From: an uncultured Clostridia bacterium
GTDB lineage: Bacteria > Bacillota > Clostridia > Christensenellales > Aristaeellaceae
DNA length: 41,909 bases
Reading direction: 5' to 3'
Assembly: GCA_934630975.1 (NCBI GenBank)
Contig: CAKTXH010000010.1
Location: forward strand, 1-41,909
Part shown: piece after piece, positions 40,684-41,909 of the stretch
How positions within the stretch are numbered: position 1 is the stretch's first letter
Layout: each line of letters starts with the position of its first letter
Notes under the pieces: model-generated
What the model was told of the DNA's origin: nothing
What the model saw: only the letters and a program-made list of their open reading frames with translations
Databases searched by the model: none
Program-made: the position numbers and the translations under genes

Positions 40684-40723
40684 CACAATTTTGTGCGCTT
40701 TTTCCCAAATTTTATGGGAAAAA
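40684..40723. promoter_or_regulatory. Two palindromes upstream of the DP-repeat gene promoter
   Basis: CACAA/TTGTG (40684-40688 with 40691-40695) and TTTTTCCCA/TGGGAAAAA (40699-40707 with 40715-40723) lie just before the -35 box. They could be operators; no regulator family was matched. Confidence 0.4.
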
Positions 40724-40735
40724 TGAGACGTTATA

Positions 40736-40765
40736 TTGACGCGGGGGGGGGGTAAGACGTATACT
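40736..40765 (+). promoter_or_regulatory. Promoter with a poly-G spacer, possibly phase-variable
   Basis: -35 TTGACG (40736-40741) and -10 TATACT (40760-40765) are separated by 18 bp that include ten consecutive G (40743-40752). Loss of one G would give the optimal 17-bp spacing and gain of one or more would weaken the promoter, the classical set-up for slipped-strand on/off switching. Confidence 0.75.
40743..40752. repeat. Homopolymer G10 tract
   Basis: Ten consecutive G in the promoter spacer; the longest homopolymer I noticed in the window. Confidence 0.95.
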
Positions 40766-40806
40766 GAACGCAATAAAACCCTGCAAATTTAAAGGAGGAA
40801 AACACA

Positions 40807-41909
40807 ATGTTCAAAAGAGTCATTGCCTTATCGACCGCGGCAATTCTTCTGCTGTCGCCGATGAGCGCGAGTGCGGTAACATGGAAAGAAGTTGTTGACG
40901 GCCTGAAAACCTCCAATTCGTATACGAAGGACGGCCTGACCGCGACGAAGGACGGGGACAAGTATACCTTCGAGGGCGGCGAGATTGAAGATGATGTAAA
41001 TTTTGATTTTGACGAAAGCGGAACATTCTATTTTAACGGCGTTAAGATTGAAAACCTGCATGTCTACACGGAAGGAAACAATTATTACATCATTTTGGAT
41101 GAGAACACGAAAGTTGGAGACGCGTATGCGTTTGCCGAAGGGGATGGCCAGATTAAGCTGGTCAATGAAGGAACCATCGGCAAAGATGGTGAAGTCCACT
41201 TAATTGTGAGAGGAAACAGCCATTTCACGAATAAGGGTACGCTGGAGACGGGCGTTGGCGATTATGCGCCGGAACTGGATAACCAGAAAGACACCGAGGA
41301 GGTTTCTGCTTCGGGCTATGCTAATGGTATAGTGGAAAACGGAACGCAGGAAGAAGCTGAAAAGCTTGTCGATCGGATGTTCACCTTCGATGCAGACGGT
41401 ACGTATACCATCATTGTTACGTTGGAGTGGGGCGAGGGAAGAGATTCCCACGTTCAGGACTTCCTTGTGACACGAACCATTGGAGATCCGACCCCTGATC
41501 CTGACCCTGATCCCGATCCCGATCCTGACCCTGATCCCGATCCTGACCCTGATCCCGATCCCGATCCTGACCCTGATCCCGATCCTGACCCTGATCCCGA
41601 TCCTGACCCTGATCCCGATCCCGATCCTAACCCTGATCCCGATCCCGATCCTGACCCCGATCCCGATCCCGATCCTGACCCCGATCCCGATCCTGACCCC
41701 GATCCTGATCCCGACCCCGATCCTGACCCTGATCCCGACCCGGATAAAGACCCGGATGCCGACAAAGACCCGGATAAAGACCCGGATAAAGACCCGGATG
41801 CCGACAAAGACCCGGATAAAGACCCGGATGCTGACAAAGACCCGGATAAAGACCCGGATGCTGACAAAGACCCGGATAAAGACCCGGATGCTGACAAAGA
41901 CCCGGATAA
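40807..41909 (+). CDS. Secreted surface protein with long Asp-Pro repeats, 3' end outside the window
   Basis: An open frame of 367 codons starts with ATG at 40807, 8 nt behind a consensus AAAGGAGG, and continues past the window end without a stop. It begins with a signal peptide (MFKRVIALSTAAILLLSPMS, cleavage after ASA). A mature domain of about 200 residues follows, rich in Asp, Glu, Gly and aromatic residues, with strand-like patterns such as GTFYFNGVKIENLHVYTEG. From residue about 230 it is pure repeat: 84 codons of alternating Pro and Asp (one Asn), then units of ADKDPDKDPD. Such acidic Pro repeats act as stiff wall-spanning stalks in surface proteins; a wall-anchor or second domain may follow beyond the window. 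No family is recognised. The gene is clearly less GC-rich than its neighbours. Confidence 0.8.
   Translation, partial: MFKRVIALSTAAILLLSPMSASAVTWKEVVDGLKTSNSYTKDGLTATKDGDKYTFEGGEIEDDVNFDFDESGTFYFNGVKIENLHVYTEGNNYYIILDENTKVGDAYAFAEGDGQIKLVNEGTIGKDGEVHLIVRGNSHFTNKGTLETGVGDYAPELDNQKDTEEVSASGYANGIVENGTQEEAEKLVDRMFTFDADGTYTIIVTLEWGEGRDSHVQDFLVTRTIGDPTPDPDPDPDPDPDPDPDPDPDPDPDPDPDPDPDPDPDPDPDPDPDPNPDPDPDPDPDPDPDPDPDPDPDPDPDPDPDPDPDPDPDKDPDADKDPDKDPDKDPDADKDPDKDPDADKDPDKDPDADKDPDKDPDADKDPD
41494..41745 (+). repeat. Hexanucleotide-type repeat encoding (Pro-Asp)n
   Basis: About 42 copies of a CCN-GAY codon pair, with only CCT/CCC/CCG and GAT/GAC variation and a single AAC. Near-identical units make it prone to length change. 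Confidence 0.93.
41746..41909 (+). repeat. 30-bp repeat encoding ADKDPDKDPD units
   Basis: Five units beginning GCC-GAC or GCT-GAC and continuing with AAAGACCCGGAT blocks; the first full unit has one extra AAAGACCCGGAT block. The array runs off the window end. Confidence 0.93.

Noticed and set aside
41454..41897. Minus-strand frame encoding Ser-Gly repeats
   Set aside because: It is the reverse reading of the GAY-CCN repeats of the DP-repeat gene and has no ribosome binding site or non-repeat part.
41494..41909. CRISPR-like array
   Set aside because: The repeats are contiguous codon repeats in an open frame without spacers and without cas genes.

Overview
This window looks like a piece of a GC-rich Bacillota genome, most likely a gut-type member of the Clostridia (Christensenellales-like is my best guess, not proven). 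The reasons are a Spo0J-type ParB with perfect firmicute parS sites, an AddB-type nuclease instead of RecB, a type I-beta DAHP synthase, an AzlC/AzlD pair, strong AAGGAGG ribosome binding sites, and secreted proteins with SH3b-like and peptidoglycan-binding repeats. No rRNA, tRNA, phage, insertion sequence or CRISPR array was seen. Promoters of the TTGNNN-17-TATAAT type and U-tailed hairpins are very clear, so operons can be read directly.

Layout. At the left edge is the end of a parB gene, followed by a leftward block: a GH2 beta-galactosidase (0.9-4.0 kb), a fucose-mutarotase/EFR1-ferredoxin operon (4.1-5.3 kb), azlCD (5.4-6.5 kb), and a four-gene operon of two aspartoacylase-like M14 proteins (one without zinc ligands), a MATE exporter and an ABC exporter (6.6-11.6 kb). 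From 11.8 to 20.2 kb come a GT4 glycosyltransferase/AlkD pair, a KdgK-like sugar kinase, glycogen phosphorylase, a secreted SH3b protein, and DAHP synthase behind a complete transcription attenuator with a Tyr/Phe-rich leader peptide. From 20.3 to 24.7 kb are a metallophosphoesterase, two parS sites, and an addB without a neighbouring addA. From 24.8 to 29.0 kb are an aconitase-like hydratase, a LysR regulator and a flavin reductase-like protein. A large secreted protein with peptidoglycan-binding domains follows (29.2-32.1 kb), and then an intergenic cluster of DnaA boxes (32.16-32.39 kb).

The right part holds a leftward five-gene operon (GNAT acetyltransferase, HAD phosphatase, three polytopic GT-C-like membrane proteins; 32.4-38.6 kb), a small secreted protein, murA, and the start of a secreted protein with very long Asp-Pro repeats. 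That last gene runs off the window and is driven by a promoter whose spacer contains a run of ten G.

Connections. ParB and its two parS sites, the DnaA-box cluster and the single DnaA box after addB suggest an origin-proximal chromosome domain. LacZ, FucU, KdgK and glycogen phosphorylase point to plant or host sugar use and glycogen turnover. Several genes serve the envelope (MurA, GT4 lipid glycosyltransferase, GT-C proteins, PG-binding and SH3b proteins). The observations most worth follow-up are the aromatic attenuator, the poly-G promoter of the DP-repeat surface protein, the parS pair inside the addB leader, the DnaA-box cluster, and the active/degenerate M14 pair linked to two exporters.
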